Part shown: piece by piece, positions 9,301 to 40,741 of the stretch | How the letters are laid out: every line of letters starts with the position of its first letter | Numbering within the stretch: the stretch's first letter is position 1 | The notes under the pieces: model-generated | The model's database searches: none | What the model saw: only the letters and a program-made list of their open reading frames with translations | Told to the model about the DNA's origin: nothing | DNA from: Monarcha castaneiventris obscurior | Lineage: Eukaryota > Chordata > Aves > Passeriformes > Monarchidae | NCBI GenBank assembly: GCA_026261815.1 | Contig: JAMPIT010000848.1 | Coordinates: 6,066,501-6,130,500 of the forward strand | Length of the DNA stretch: 64,000 nucleotides | Direction: 5' to 3' | Position numbers and translations under genes: made by a program

Positions 9301-11260
9301 CAGTGCCCGTTCCCTTGCATCTTTTACAGAAGATGACACCAGCCCTTCTCCTCCTGGGACACCAGCTCAGCTCCTCTTTCGGATGCTGGGCACAACAGAC
9401 TCAGCAGTGTGACTTCCTCCTCTCCTGTGGTGGCATCTGTTTTTAAAGCTCACATCATCCAGAGTGTCCTTCAGTGGAAGCGATGGGCATGGAGCCCGTT
9501 CCCCTCCTGCTCTGCTCTTCACACCCAGCCAGGGCAGCCTTGTCTCATCCTCTGAGCCAGAGCACCACAAACACTAAAAGCCACTCCATTCCACAAGGCT
9601 CTTCCATTTCCTTCTCTCAAACCCCGTGGAAGAATGGAGAGGCTGAAGTGTTTCTTGGGAGCCTGGGGGTTTATCAAGGAGTGATTTGGGAGCAAGCCAA
9701 GCTTTAGCTTCTACCTATCCTTAGTGTCTCCAGCCAGCCCAAGTTCACTTCCCAGCACTCAGAGCATGGTCACTGGCACCAAGAACCCAAAATGTCAGAA
9801 CTAAACCTATAGGTCACCCAGAGCTTCACCTAGAGCAGAACAAGGACTCAGACAGAGGATGATGCTTTATGAGGAGGAAAAAAAACACTTGAAGGTAAGA
9901 CTGGCATCAGTTTGGAGGTGTTAATTTGGCTTCTCATGGGCCCAGGCTGGACACTCCAGTACTCCAGCAGCTACAAAGCTGGAGGTTTGGTCTTAAAGAC
10001 ACTCAGCAATTGCTTCATCCCCCCTACCACAGCAGTCACATCTACAGCACATTTCCTCTGAACTTTTAGCTTGGAAGAGGCAGCAAAATCATCCACAGAC
10101 ATCCTTATTTTCTTTATTTGTGTATGCCATGTTTAAAAAAAAAAGGGGGGGGGGAAGGGGTGACAGCCATCCCCATTTGTTTCAGCAGGAATTAAATCTG
10201 ATGGTGGGGTCAAAGCAGCACTGGCTGTTGTTTCCAAGCTGGTGACACCACAGCCCAAACCATGCCAAAAATGCACCTTGTGCACGGCCTCTCTACATCA
10301 AGGACTACACACATGCAATAATCAAGCATTGCTTCATATATGTTAGCTTAAAAATGATGACAGTAAAAAACAAGAGAAAAATTAGGATTTTTATTTTTAG
10401 AGAAAGCACAGTATTGTAATATTCAAAGAGTGATTATACAGAAATAATGACCACAAGAAGGCAATTCATAGTGGACAGAGCTACATCAACAACCCACTGC
10501 CCCCTCTCTTTTACTGTTTTAAACCCCAGACCCGAGATATTTCTACAAGCATTCTGATCAGTGTCACACAAGTTACCTGAGTTTATGTTCTTTATTCTAT
10601 GCTGTCAGAAAATCAGGGCCTGGATTACACAGCAATTATGAACACAAAATATCTATCAAAAGCAGAGGTAATAATACCTGTATTAGGGAGTTTTTAGTTT
10701 GTTTTTCTCCCTCCTCATCACCAGAGACATGAAAATTCTTCTAAGAAAAAAAGTTACCTCCTCCACCAATCTGGTAGGAACACACAGGTTGAAAACTCAA
10801 GATTAACACCCCAAAAATATTAACAGTGGCAGACAGACATTACGCCTTATTTCCCCTCCTCTCTTATCTGCTGGGTTTCAAAAGCACCATCAGAAAACAC
10901 ATTCTGCTCAGGCTGGCATGAGCCAGGGAGACAAACACAACCTGACAAGTAGGGAGCAGCACATGGCTCGGGCTATTATCCAAAGGTCACCTTTGTGCTG
11001 ATGCAGGGAAAATGAGTTGGAGTCCCAGCAGTTGCTCCTGGGTGAGGGATCAGCACAGGGTTCTGGTTGCTCCACCAGCACCAGCCACCCATGGCAGCTC
11101 CCAGGTGGCTGCAGAGCTCAGAGTGCACAGGGGGCCCATGGATGCCTGCTTTGGGTCTCTTTCACCAGCCAGGGATCATCCCTGCCCTTCTACCCACACC
11201 CAGCTTGACCTACTCTACCAGGGCAAGAAAGCACCAATATCAAAGTTTCTCTGCACCCTC
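6349..11260. other. Intergenic DNA, no gene recognised
   Basis: Between the E2F1 promoter and the first CR1 fragment I find no exon-like coding. Visible are an ATA trinucleotide run (7332-7350), a CT run near 8323-8336, and A10 followed directly by G10 (10135-10154). From about 9840 to 10900 the sequence becomes AT-rich and unique-looking. Open frames near 8288-8950 resemble nothing known. Confidence 0.5.
7332..7350. repeat. (ATA)n microsatellite
   Basis: Six uninterrupted ATA units, followed by an A-rich and T-rich stretch. Confidence 0.85.
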
Positions 11261-11261
11261 T

Positions 11262-11447
11262 CCACCCTGGCACAGGGTGCCCACAGAAGCTGTGGCTGCC
11301 CCTGGATCCCTGGAAGTGTCCAAGGCCAGGCTGGACAGGGCTTGGAGCAGCCTGGGACAGTGGAAGGTGTCCCTGCCCACGGCAGGGGTGGGATGGTTTT
11401 TAAGGTCCCATCCAACCCAAACCATCCCATGACTCTGTGATAAATGC
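11262..11447 (+). mobile_element. CR1 LINE 3' end fragment
   Basis: Reads as the 3' untranslated end of avian CR1: the CACAGGGTGCCCA block, GAAGCTGTGGCTGCCCCTGG, the AAGGCCAGGCTGGACAGGG block, GGAAGGTGTCCCTGCCC and a tail ending near CCATGACTCTGTGA. It is 5'-truncated, as usual for CR1, with no coding capacity. Confidence 0.88.
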
Positions 11448-14400
11448 CCTGAACAGGGACATTTGTCTGGTTACTGCACACACAGCGATGGTGGCCAGGA
11501 CAAATCCCACCTTCCCATTACAGGTTCCCACCTTCCAGCAGCCCCAGCCTCCTCAAGCCCTTCTCTGCAGCACCAAATGGACAAACACAGGGTTTTCTTT
11601 CAGAAACACCCTCTCCTTCACTGCCAGCATCAAACACAGCATGCTAAACCTTCTCCAACCCAAATGTCAGGCAGATGTCTAATTTTCACCTTTGTTAAAT
11701 AATGCAATTGTCCCGGAAAGGGTTCTCCAGCCATCCCCAGAGCCAGCCCCAGCACACAAGCTGTCCTCCAAAGGGAAGGGAAGCACAGTGGGTATGCCAG
11801 GGCAGCAGGCAGCGGCAGTAAATAACCCTGAGCCTGCTTTGTTCCTTCATAAAATAAATGATTAATAGCCCAGGATAGTCAGTCTGCTTGAAAAGCTCAG
11901 GATTGCTGAAAACTTTTGATCAGTTTGATTCATTAACCTTTAAAACTGCCTCTAAAGGAGGCTTAAAATCTGAAGGAGAAGCATAATTTCAAACATTTCA
12001 GTTTTATCCAGTGATCCTCGCTTTTGACAAACCAAGCTGAGAGTGAGACACTCTGTTCCTCTTTAGAGACACTCAGCATCAGTCAGGTGTCAAGGAAGAA
12101 ATAACAAGGGAAAACAAAGTTGCTGGAGACAAACAACCCCATGTTCATCTTAAAATTCAAAACCAGTCGGGGCTGGGGGGAGAAAATGGCCCTTCTTTGT
12201 GATTCTTAAGCACTTGGCCGATTCGCAGGTGGCTTCCCAACTGTCTCTTTATTTCTTTTGCTTTTAATGCTAATAAAAAAAGGAACCCAAACAGGGCACT
12301 CAATTCCCTGCACAATGCCCTGGGGGAGGGCAGGGAGTGTCACTTACATATCCCAAAAGTCTGACTCAGACAAATTACTTCTAGTTCACTTCCCTACTAC
12401 ACGCCTGCATTGTTCCAACACCTTGGCAGCAGAAGGGGCTCATCCCCAGCTATCTGGTCCCAGGAACAGCCACGGGGGCTGATGTCATTAAGGAACTGTC
12501 CCAATTACTTCCCTGGGGAAAGCAGTGACTTGCAGCTTAACGTCCTGCCCCGGCACAGCGGGACAACCAACCGTCTGCAAACTCCCAAAGGCTGAGCTCC
12601 CGGGAGGAGCTGCAGCTTCCAGGGATGGCAGCTGCCTCCTGGAGCTCAGCTACAGATGGCTGCTGGAGGCTCGGGCACAGTTTCCTTAGAAAGTGAGAGA
12701 TTCCCAAGAGAAAAAGGGCGTTTTGAAGCGAGGACAAGTCACGGGCACTGCCGCCAGGCTGATCCCAGACACTGGTTTTCGGCTGGGATTTATTTTCTAG
12801 AGAGGACAGAGAGCAGTGTGAAAAGGTCAGCAAAGGCCACTTGTCTTTCTTATGGACACAGAAGTGCTTCACCAGCAGCCACAGCCCCACGACCCCCAGC
12901 AAAGGAAAATCAGTGCACCTCTAAGGGAACCACAAGCCTTTCTCAGAGAAAGAAATACCAGCTACAAATGAAACAGATCAAAACCTTCCCACAGACACCC
13001 AGCTCACAGAACCAGCCCACAGCATCCTTTGCTGCAATAATTACACATGGTCAAGGATTTCAAGTGAGTTTAATAGTTTTAGGGAGCAATTCCCAAGCCA
13101 CAGCTGTCAGCTTGTGGAAGGATTTTCTGAAATCCCATCAAAGCTGGGAGGAATTCAGCAATATTAGCAGAATACCAATGCTCTTATTTGGAACAATATT
13201 GAGGCTTCTGACAGAAAAACTGTGATGCTTCAAATACCCAGCAGTGGTAGAAATAAAGATGTTTATAAAGGAATCAGACCTCACCTGTAGCTTCAGCAGT
13301 TTTTCTGTACTGAATCTTTATGCTTATCTATACAGACAAAAATATTTAACTGAAAGAAACAAACCCAATTCCTCATTTTTCAGCTTTCCTGGGGTCTGAT
13401 TAAATACTGATGGATGTTCCAATTCAATTATTCAGTCCAGACTGTAATAGCAGTTAATTAGAAGTTAGCAATGAAATTAGAATTTAAAAGGATCATAGGG
13501 ATCATTATGACAAAGTATCTTGGTTTTTGGGCACCATGTACGTCATGGATTTGCATTGACAAAGAAAAGTGTAAAAATAAAGAGCAAAGAAGCACTCTGA
13601 ATATGTGCAACAGCAATAACAGAGTTTAGAAGGACAAGGAAAAATGACTTAAGAACAAACGGAGAATTTTTTTCTACTCAGAAGCTCCCTGAAGTTAAAT
13701 GTACTGTTCCAGCTGTACCATTGAATAGGAGAAATTGCCAGAGCCTGGAGGGTAAAGAGTTCAAAAGATGATGAAAAAAGCATCAGCAGGATTATGCAAT
13801 GACATGGGCAGGTCAGGAAAAAGCAGGTGGATACAGGGAAAGTGAACAAATAGCCCCAACAGAGCTAAAAGGGAACAGGGAACTTAATGATTCTCTTGGA
13901 AATATCACCACGTCAAACCAGTGTGCCAGGAATTATTTCAGTGCACATCACTGAGTGAACTGTGTAGTGTTACATGGCACTGTGAGTGCCTTGCATTATT
14001 GAGTTTGAATTTATTAATCGATTAATTAAACCAGTTTTTGTGCTTTCTCAGCTATCTAGTCAATCTTCTGCCACAGCCCAGCGTGTGCTGCCCTATCCTG
14101 GAGCTCAGCTCAGTTTTTGAGAGGAAGATAATTAATAAATTAATTCATAGCCTCAGCCTGGGTCAGCAACGAGCCTGCACAAACGACAGGCACAAAATGA
14201 GATTCAAATCTGGTTACAGCCAACACATGCCACTGGTGTGAAGGGCAGATGCTGGACCTCAGAGAAACCCTTTCCACCTTCCACCAAAATAAAAGTGCTT
14301 GTTAAATGTTGCTCCCCGGGACACACAAAATCCCCAGCATGAGATGCAAGGCCTGGTTGTGGAGGAGCCCAAGTTGTGTAACTGTTTTTGGTATTTAGTT

Positions 14401-14560
14401 CAAGCAGCTTTTAAGAGCTTTACAAACAAGTTTAAAATAATTACAGGGTATTCAGTAGTGCACTTTGCAGAAGCACAGATTCAGCCCAAGTGCATGAAAG
14501 AAACCAAGCAAAAATGGTCTTTCCAAGCCTGATTTACCAGGCTTGTGCAAGGCAATCTTA
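11448..14560. other. Intergenic DNA downstream of PXMP4, no gene recognised
   Basis: This segment is AT-rich from about 13040 to 14130, with homeodomain-like ATTA/TAAT clusters and no repeats I recognise. A 189-codon open frame at 12656-13225 has no known homology and no exon signals. Confidence 0.45.
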
Positions 14561-14565
14561 ACAGT

Positions 14566-14586
14566 TTTATTCTCACACATTTTATT
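14566..14586 (-). promoter_or_regulatory. PXMP4: Twin polyadenylation signals of PXMP4
   Basis: Two AATAAA hexamers on the minus strand, at 14581-14586 and 14566-14571, lie about 525-545 bases after the PXMP4 stop codon. They would set a 3' UTR of roughly 0.55 kb spanning about 14550-15110. Longer forms ending farther left cannot be excluded. Confidence 0.55.
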
Positions 14587-15110
14587 GTCCCCCTGAGGGA
14601 AAACTCCAGAGGAACTCTCTCAAGGAGCACACAACTGTCCTTGTAATAGTTGAAGCAGGATTTCCAGCCATCCACAGCAATCAAGAAATGATGGCCCTGC
14701 TTTCAGAGCTCAGCAGGTTCCCCACTCCCTTCACTCCTTGATCACACCACGGTGAGCACAGCAGCACAGAAAAAACCACTTGTGAACATCTAGAAGATGT
14801 TTTCTTACTCTCCACTTAGTGTCAGGCTGTCATTTTATAAATACATTCAGTTTTTAAAAAACAAACCCCAACACCACGCTTGTAGGGAAAATAAGGCCTC
14901 TTAAAAAGACTGCAACAAGTTTCTGTGGGGTGTGTGCTTGCTCTAAAAGGAGCCAAAAGACTCAGCAGAATGTTCTGGCCTGGAGACAAGAGCCAACTCT
15001 GCTTGATGTTAATTTAAAAAAAAAATCACAGGTCAAGAGCAACAGAATAACCTTCACCCTCAGCTGGTGGGAAGTCCCATCCCATTCGGAGGTGTCTGAC
15101 AACGAAGCAC

Positions 15111-17527
15111 CTACTTGCTGTCTGTCCTTTTGTTGTAAATGAGGAAGTCAGACAGGTCGTGCCACACCTCACTGTCCTCGTACAGGTAGGTCATGGAGGA
15201 CTGCAGGGAGGGCTGCAGGGTCTCCTTGTGGTATTCAAAGAGCCACAGGACTGTCCCCCACACCAGGGCAGCCAGGAGAGGGAAGGGATCCTGCTTGGGC
15301 TGTGGGATGTAGCCCTTTTCCACAGCCAGCCGAGACAAACCGAACAGGATCCGGGACAGCAGGTACATGACAATCTGCAGGAGGAGAAACCCAGAGAGCA
15401 GGGGGTAAGCACTGAGCACAGCCAGCTCCAGGGATTCAGAGCTGACAGTCCAGCCAAGAGGGGTGGCAACAATTCACCCACTTCCAAGCAAACAGGCTGT
15501 AATTTCCCATATCAGCAGGCTGCAAAACCACGGGTGTTTTGTGTCTTCCCCACATCCTCAGAGCCCTGCTGCTCTGATTTAGCAATCACCAGGCTGCACT
15601 TCACGCAACACATCTGTGCAGTTGCACAACTTTTGTCGTTGCCCAGCTCATGCCACCTCAGATGGTGCTGATGGAACAGTCCCAGAGCAGTCCTGCCAAG
15701 CAGGTGTGAGCTCAGGAGTCTGGACACAGCCTAAAACCACACCAAAGGCCTGGCTTAAGTCAAGCCCTTTGGATTAATCTGCATCTCTGTGCTTTACTCA
15801 GCGGTTTGTGACAGTGTGAGCAGCTTTAAATCCAACATCCCCTGAGCAGCTCTCCTCAGTTTAACCACTTTAGTTGTCAGTTTAACCAGTTTAGTTCAGT
15901 GCAGCTCTAACTCATCCAGTTCTACACTCACAACACTCCAGGTAAAGGGTTTAACCCTGTGAGGGCCAGAGCAGGAGCACACAGGCAGGTGACAGGTGGG
16001 ATAACCACACATCTTTGGATCACCTGACTGCATTCCTAGGAACTCAGTGCAGCTCTGGAGGCAAACCTGGGCTGCCAGCACCCCAACTGCTCATGGAGAC
16101 AAACAACCACCTGTGGGATTTGAGCGCAGAGCAGTCAAAACAGCAATTTGTGCAAAGAATGTGACAAAAGAGCAATGCTGTGTGGTCAGAACCACCAGAA
16201 ACAGGTGCCACCAACCACTTCCTGGCACACCTGTTATTTTTCCTGGCCAAAGAAACTTTCAGCAAGTGCCTTTACCTGGCTGTTGATGGGATTGTTGTCA
16301 CCAAACACCAGCCAGCCCCCAATGCAGGCTGCAAGGAAAGAATGAAAGGGGATTTTTTTCCCCTGCAGCCGGGACTGTGCTGCCAGGAGCCCCTTGTAGG
16401 TGAACACAAAATAGGCCAAGTTCCTGGAATGAGCGTAGGTAGCCTGGGCAATGGATCTCAGCTTCTCCCTTAAACTGAAGGAAAGAAACAGACAATTAGG
16501 AGAGTGAAAAGGCCAGACCCCTGCACTCACTCAGCCTGGCCACTGCACTCCTGACCTACACTGATGGCTTGGGCACCCCAGGAATGTCTTAGGAAGGAGA
16601 AAACCCCTCACCTCTGGCTCACTCATCAGAGCACAGCCCTACCCACACTGGGGACTGTGCCTCTCTCTAATTCTATCCCTACTCAAACAGTCCTTTTATT
16701 TTTTTTTTTTGCCTAAATGCAAACCTCTGGCACTCAGGGCAAGGCACAACACGCACAGCCATAGCCTAGGCTCCTATATTTCAACACAGAACAGAACATT
16801 GCTGTTGGCATCTGCTAATTCCCCCTCTGTCCTCTGGTTCTCATCAACCATTCCTTGAGTGATTAACCCCCTCAATTATATATATTTGTATGTGCTTCAC
16901 TGTCAGAACAAGGCTCAGCCATGGCTCACACATCCTTCTGCTTTTTAAACCCTCTAGAAACATGAAAAACGGACAGCTGGGATGTTAAAAACATTTTAAG
17001 CAGCAACACAGAAACGCAGAATTAGGGTTCATACCTTCCACTCTTGAACAGGAAAGTCATCACCAGAGCGTGCGGGGCACGGATTTTGGCTCCATAACTG
17101 TAAAGGTGGACAGATATTTCACAGAGATAGTGTTATACTATTTCTATTGTGTTTAACAGCCGAAAAAGGCTACTTAGCCAAATATCTATTACTTTTAAGC
17201 CAGCCCAGCAGCAGCAGCACAGCAAACCGTGAGGAGCCCAGCCAGAGGGAGAAGAGCACACGCACCTCAGCGAGCCAGGCCCGAAGGAGACCCCAAACCC
17301 AGTTCAAACCACCCCAGCTGCAGGTGAGGGAGGCGGAATCTCCACAGCATCCCCGGCCTCCCCACCGACCGGGGGGGACCGAGAACCCGCCCCCCCAGAC
17401 CCGGCACTCACACGGCACCGTTGCGGAAGCCCTTGATGACGGCGAGCGCGGCATGGTAGCGGCGCTTCTGCAGGAGCGCGTTGGCGGCGCGGAGCAAAGC
17501 GCGGAACGACTCCGCACCGCCCGCCAT
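15111..17527 (-). CDS. PXMP4: Peroxisomal membrane protein 4 (PMP24)
   Basis: Four coding exons on the minus strand, 17412-17527, 17035-17097, 16276-16474 and 15111-15374, giving 213 aa (human 212). All introns are GT-AG and phases close. The protein belongs to the Tim17/Tim22/Tim23/PMP24 family and is an integral peroxisomal membrane protein imported through PEX19; its transport role is poorly defined. Diagnostic blocks are NALLQKRRYHAALAVIKGFR at about 16-35, YGAKIRAPHALVMTF at 40-54, FVFTYKGL in exon 3, and YLYEDSEVWHDLSDFL near the C-terminus. Hydrophobic segments include HSFLAACIGGWLVFG in exon 3 and about residues 158-172. The ATG at 17525-17527 is the only upstream candidate in frame and sits in a CCGCCATGGCGGG context. 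PXMP4 is head-to-head with ZNF341 and tail-facing the E2F1 upstream region. Confidence 0.96.
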
Positions 17528-17988
17528 GGCGGCCGGCACCCGCCGCACGCCGCTTCCGGGGGCGGCGCCCCGCCTACCGCGCCCATAGGCTCTCGCTCCT
17601 GTCAATCATGGCTCTCGCCCAATAAGCGGCAGACCTCACCCTCTCATTGGTGCGGAGCTCTTGCCCTTCAGCCAATGGGGGTTGAGCGAGGTTTCCCGCC
17701 CACCCGCTTCTGTGAGGGCGGCGGGCAGCGCTGGGAGCCTGGCCCGGCACAGCCCGGTCATGGGCTGGGGGTCGTGGCCGCCGTGGCCGCGCCAGGAGCC
17801 CGAGCAGGGCAGGGGCAGCCGGTGGGAAGTCCCTGCCTGGTCTCGGCGGGCTGTCGCAGTGCCGCTCCGCCGCGGCCCGAGTTGAACACGACTTCCCCCG
17901 CTGCCTCCCCCCCCCCCCCCGCCGTGCTGTGGGCCCGTAGCGGGCGGCGGGCGCCCCCTGGCGGCGCCGCTGCCGCCGCCGCTCCAAG
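17528..17988. promoter_or_regulatory. Bidirectional CpG-island promoter, PXMP4 / ZNF341
   Basis: Only 461 bp separate the two divergent start codons. The segment is CpG-rich and lacks a TATA box. It holds CCAAT boxes at 17619-17623 and 17672-17676 and an inverted one (ATTGG) at 17646-17650, spaced 26-27 bp apart. An ETS-type CTTCCGG lies at 17553-17559. Both start codons sit in YY1-like ATGGCG contexts (CCGCCATGGCGGG for PXMP4, CAAGATGGCGCAG for ZNF341). A run of 14 C residues (17907-17920) lies about 70 bp before the ZNF341 ATG. Confidence 0.85.
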
Positions 17989-36501
<18,513 letters not shown>

Positions 36502-38470
36502 CAATGCCCAGAGCCACTGTGTGGCTGGAGGCTGCTGCTGGCGCTGTCTGATTTGGTGCTCAAATTCATCCCCGTGGAAAAGACCAAAGCTCTTCTGGGG
36601 AGGTAGATGGATATGGGAGAAAATGGCTTCCATCTCCACTGGTTCTTCCCATCCTTGGGCAGAGGACTTCTTGGAAGCCACTGATGCCTACAAGGCACTG
36701 GAGAGAGTGGCTCCATTATTTCTTGTCCCTCTGCACCACGGGTCAGCTTAGGGCAAGAAAGACAAAGATCCCTGAATCAGGGTTAAGAAGAAGGACCATG
36801 CAAACTTGCAACAAACAGAGCTGCTGAAATCAGGTGGCTTTGCAAATCACAGCCTGTCCCATCTGTGGTTTTTCTGGCCTAAAAGCTGTATTGCCCAGTA
36901 TTTGGGTAGCCCTTCTGAGAGCAAACATCCTTCCTAGTGGAAGCAAGTTCATCCTGATATCCTTTGGGAACACTGTTCAGAAATACCCTGATAGACTTAT
37001 GTCTGGTATCTTCTCTCTGTCTCTCTCAGCAGAAAGATCACCGTGTCTGTACTACACGTTATAAACACCCTGGACCTCACGTGTGGAGTCAGTGTGGGAG
37101 TGTGTGTGTGTGTGTGTGTGTTGGCTCTTCTCTCTGGGTGCAGTTCTCTCCACAGTATTTGTTCATGGTTTTTCCCCAGATTCAGGGATCTCTGAGTGCC
37201 TTGGACATCAGTGAGTCAATCCCTATGAACAGTTAAATGTGACTCCTGTGTTCTGCGAGGGCACTGAGGGCTGGGTGAGGTGACCTGTCCAGGGTAGCAC
37301 AGGAAACCTGTGATGCATCCAGGAGCCAATGTTCCAGTGTCAGCTCTGGGCCAGGTGCTGCAGAGAAGCTCTGGCAGCTGCTTCCCAGCCTCTACATGCC
37401 CTCAGCTCAGGTCTTGTCAGTAGTTTTAGTGGGGAGTTGGTGTGGTTCAGCAGCAAGGAAGTCTGATGTGACTGGGACATTTGTTGTCCTCCTGGCTTCT
37501 CTGATTTCCCAAGAAGAAATCCCAAAGCCAACACGGGAGCACCAAACCCAGGAACTGAAATTGTGCAGTGTTGGTGAGGGAGGTGCCTGGGCAGGTCTGG
37601 AGCCTGGAGAGGTTAGGGAGGGAGCAGGCAGGAATGCTCCAGTGCCCTGCCAGGCTCCTTCTTTCCTGTACTGCCCTCAGCCTCTGGTTTTCCACTGCCA
37701 CAGGATCTGCACCCAGAGCTGCACATCCCTGCTGCTTCCAGGCCCTCCTGGGATGTGTGTCTCCATGCTCTGCTGTCCCATGCTTTCTCCCTGCTCCAAG
37801 TGTAGGGCAAGCCAAGCTGAGCTTTCCCTGGTGAGTTTGTGTGATGAGCTGCTAAAGGTGTCTGTGGATGCAAAGTGCTGCATTCCCAGCCTGTTTATCC
37901 AGAGGTGCTGCAGGGTTCAGTCAGTGCTGGGTATGGAAATCCTGCCTGTGTCTGCGACTCTGTGGCTGTTGTGGCCACTGCAGCAGTCAGCCCAGCATTA
38001 CTGGTCTGACTGGTCTGATCCAGCCTGTTGTTTGAGCTCATGGTGTTCTTCTTGTCTCCTTCCTTAAGATCTTAAAATCTTAAGTATAGCAGCTTGCAGA
38101 GGGCTGTACCCTGTGCTCCCACACTGTGCCATCAAATGATGGGTTACACTGTCACTCAGGGGACACAGTCCCACAATTCCAGTCAGGATGGGTCCTGCCA
38201 CCAGTTCACTTTGCTCACTCACTTGCTAACTTACTTGGTGCTCATTTCAGGTTTTTTGTGATGTTTCTGCACCTCCAGCTGTTGGCAGGTGGGAGGAAAT
38301 GGAGCTCAGGGCTTCCAGAGGAGGCTGGGAGAAGGGGTTGTTGAGGTTTACACAAGGTTAAGGAGAGGTCTTGCCCCTGCCTCATAGGAGGGGGTAGAGA
38401 AGCTGGAGCCAGGCTCCAGAGGTGCACAGGGATGGGAAGAGAGGTGTCAGGGACGTGTTGGGATGTGGGA
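36502..38470 (+). other. Probable ZNF341 3' UTR and downstream DNA
   Basis: No gene is recognised. The 3' UTR of ZNF341 must begin at 36502, but I find no AATAAA or ATTAAA in this interval, so its end cannot be placed; a variant hexamer TATAAA lies near 37061. A (TG)10 run is present at 37101-37120 and an 8-bp perfect inverted repeat at 38063-38084. Confidence 0.4.
37101..37121. repeat. (TG)10 microsatellite
   Basis: Ten uninterrupted TG units about 600 bp after the ZNF341 stop codon, potentially within its 3' UTR. Confidence 0.9.
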
Positions 38471-38477
38471 ACTTCCA

Positions 38478-38802
38478 GTACTTAAAGGGGCTTACAAGAA
38501 GGCTGGAGAGGGACTTTTCACAAGGGCCTGGAGTGACAGGACAAGAGGGAATGGCCTCAACCTGATGGAAAATTTAAATGTGATATTAGGAAGAAATTCT
38601 TCCTTCTGAGAGTGCTGAGGCCCTGGCACAGGGTGCCCAGAGAAGCTGTGGCTGCCCCTGGATCCCTGGGAGTGTTCAAGGCCAGGTTGGAGCAACATGG
38701 GACAGTGGAAGGTGTCCCTGCCCATGGCAGGGGGATGAAACAAGGTGATTTTTGTTGTCCCTTCCACCCCAAATCACTCTGATTCCATGATTCTGACTCA
38801 GT
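38478..38802 (+). mobile_element. CR1 LINE 3' fragment
   Basis: Between ZNF341 and CHMP4B. Contains AGGAAGAAATTCTTCCTTCT, CTGGCACAGGGTGCCCAGAG, the GTTGGAGCAACATGGGACAG block and a tail near CCATGATTCTGACT. Non-coding. Confidence 0.88.
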
Positions 38803-40740
38803 ATAAGGAAGGAGGCTGCAGAGAGTTGCTGAAACCTGAGTACCAATTTGGACAGAGCATCCTGCCCTGAGCAGATATGCTTGGGATGAGCTGACTGGGC
38901 CAGGGACATCCAGGTGGTCCTTCCTCCTTAGGTGCATCTGTGCTTCTGTGAAAGCTCTTGTGTGCTTTGAAGGGCAGAGTTTATTTACCCACAGTGTTTG
39001 TTTTACTCTGCTCTCCCAGGAGGGGAACAGAATCAGGAAATAGTTGGCTAAATATACTTTTCCTATTTCCCTCCCCTCTGTCCCACACTGTACGTGTCAT
39101 TATGTGGTCTCTGCAGTCGGGTCTATTTTGGGGTGATGATGTGTGGGTGCAGCTCCTTCAGCTCACAAGCACTGTCTGGGGACATGGCCTGCCCTTCCCA
39201 AATCCTGCTTTCCCCCCAGCTCAGCAGGATGCTGGAACCCAGCTTCCACTGGCTACACTGAGTGTAATTCACACACAGCTGCCTTGTGTGTGACTGCTGA
39301 GGGATACAAGGCTGAGGGCTTTCCTGAACACAACTGGGACACGAGGGCTCAGAGATGCCACCCTGGATGCTTGATAGCTGTTTGCATATGGGGTGGTGTT
39401 GGACCAAAACAAGTTTTACCTTGAGCAAAATGACTGCTCTCTTAGAGTAAACCTTGGAGTGATCATCCCTGCCCTGCTCTTGTCCAGCTGCTTTAGCTCC
39501 TGCAAACTCAGATGTCTTCAAACTCTTCCATTTCCTGTAGGGAAGATTTTTGCCCAAATTCCCTCAGTTTCTGTTACCCTGGCAGAGCCCTGCCCGCTGG
39601 CTGGGGTGGATCAAGGACGCTCAGGGCACTGATTTTCTCCAAGGACTGCTTCCATCCTGTGTCCTGGGCACAGCTGTTTTTCTTTACAAACCCACCTCTG
39701 GAAGCATCTTGGCATTTTCTGGACGTTCTCAGGAGAACCCCAGAACCAGAGCCATACCCTGGGAGAACTGGATCAGAGCAAAGGTGACAGCAGACACTTG
39801 TGTGGGAGGAAGAAAAGGGCAGGTAAAAGCTCCCCCTCCCCCTGTTCTCCTCAGCCTCTTGGCTGTCAGCTGGGAGCTTTCCTGCCCTGGGAGTGTTGCC
39901 ATCGGCCTCAGTGGATTTTTCCTGTGTATTTGCCTTTCCCACCTATCTGCATGTTAGGGAGATGGAACAAGGCAGGGGCCATTACAGGGCTCTGTTGCTG
40001 AACTCCCACCTGCTGTGTGGGATGTTCTTTGTGTTTCGCACAGCAGTGCTTTTCCCTCTTACTCAGGGCACAAAAATGCTCTCTTACCCAACAAGCATTT
40101 GTTTGGGTCACTTTTCCTCTTTTCCACGTGGTGTGTGATATCCCAGCTCTGCTCCGAAGCAGTGATTAATTTTCTTGGGTGATTTCCAGTGACAAACATT
40201 ATTATTGTCCAAGTCTGTTGTTCATTAATGTTGTCTCAGCCCTGCTGTGACTAGAGATGGGGGCTTAACACTTTTACAGGTGGTCGAGGCCAAGCACAAA
40301 GAAACAGAAGTCGAAAGTATCCAGGAAAGGCTGGCAGCAGGCTGAGGTACAGACTCAATTTCCTCGTGGGATTTTGTATGTAGGTACTGTGAAATTATGG
40401 ATTACAGCATGGAATTACGTCCCTGCTGCCCCCACAGCTCAGAGCATGTGACTTAAAAGTCCAGGAAGCGAGTTCACAGCGAGTCACCACCAATTAAACA
40501 CCCATGGGTTTAAAAGCTTGCTTTTGTACAGTTGGCAAGTTAGAAAGGGAAGGTTAAAAGAATAAATTCTCCCAACACGTTGTCTCAACACCGGAGCAGG
40601 CTCGAGGGGTACATAAAGGGAGCTCACCCCAGCAGTGGGGATGGTGCTGGAGGAGGAGGGGACTGGCTGGGATTCACCCCCAGCCCACTCCAGGCTCCGC
40701 TCCCAGCTCTGGTCCTGGGCAGGCTCCCCTGGTCACTTCT
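38803..40740. other. Intergenic DNA, nothing recognised
   Basis: No repeat, exon or RNA gene stands out in this segment between two CR1 fragments. Open frames around 39550-39957 have no recognisable homology. Confidence 0.45.
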
Positions 40741-40741
40741 T

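Noticed and set aside
12656..13225. 189-codon open frame in the E2F1-PXMP4 intergenic DNA
   Set aside because: The sequence resembles no family I know, lacks splice or polyadenylation context, and codon use looks random. A homology search would settle it.
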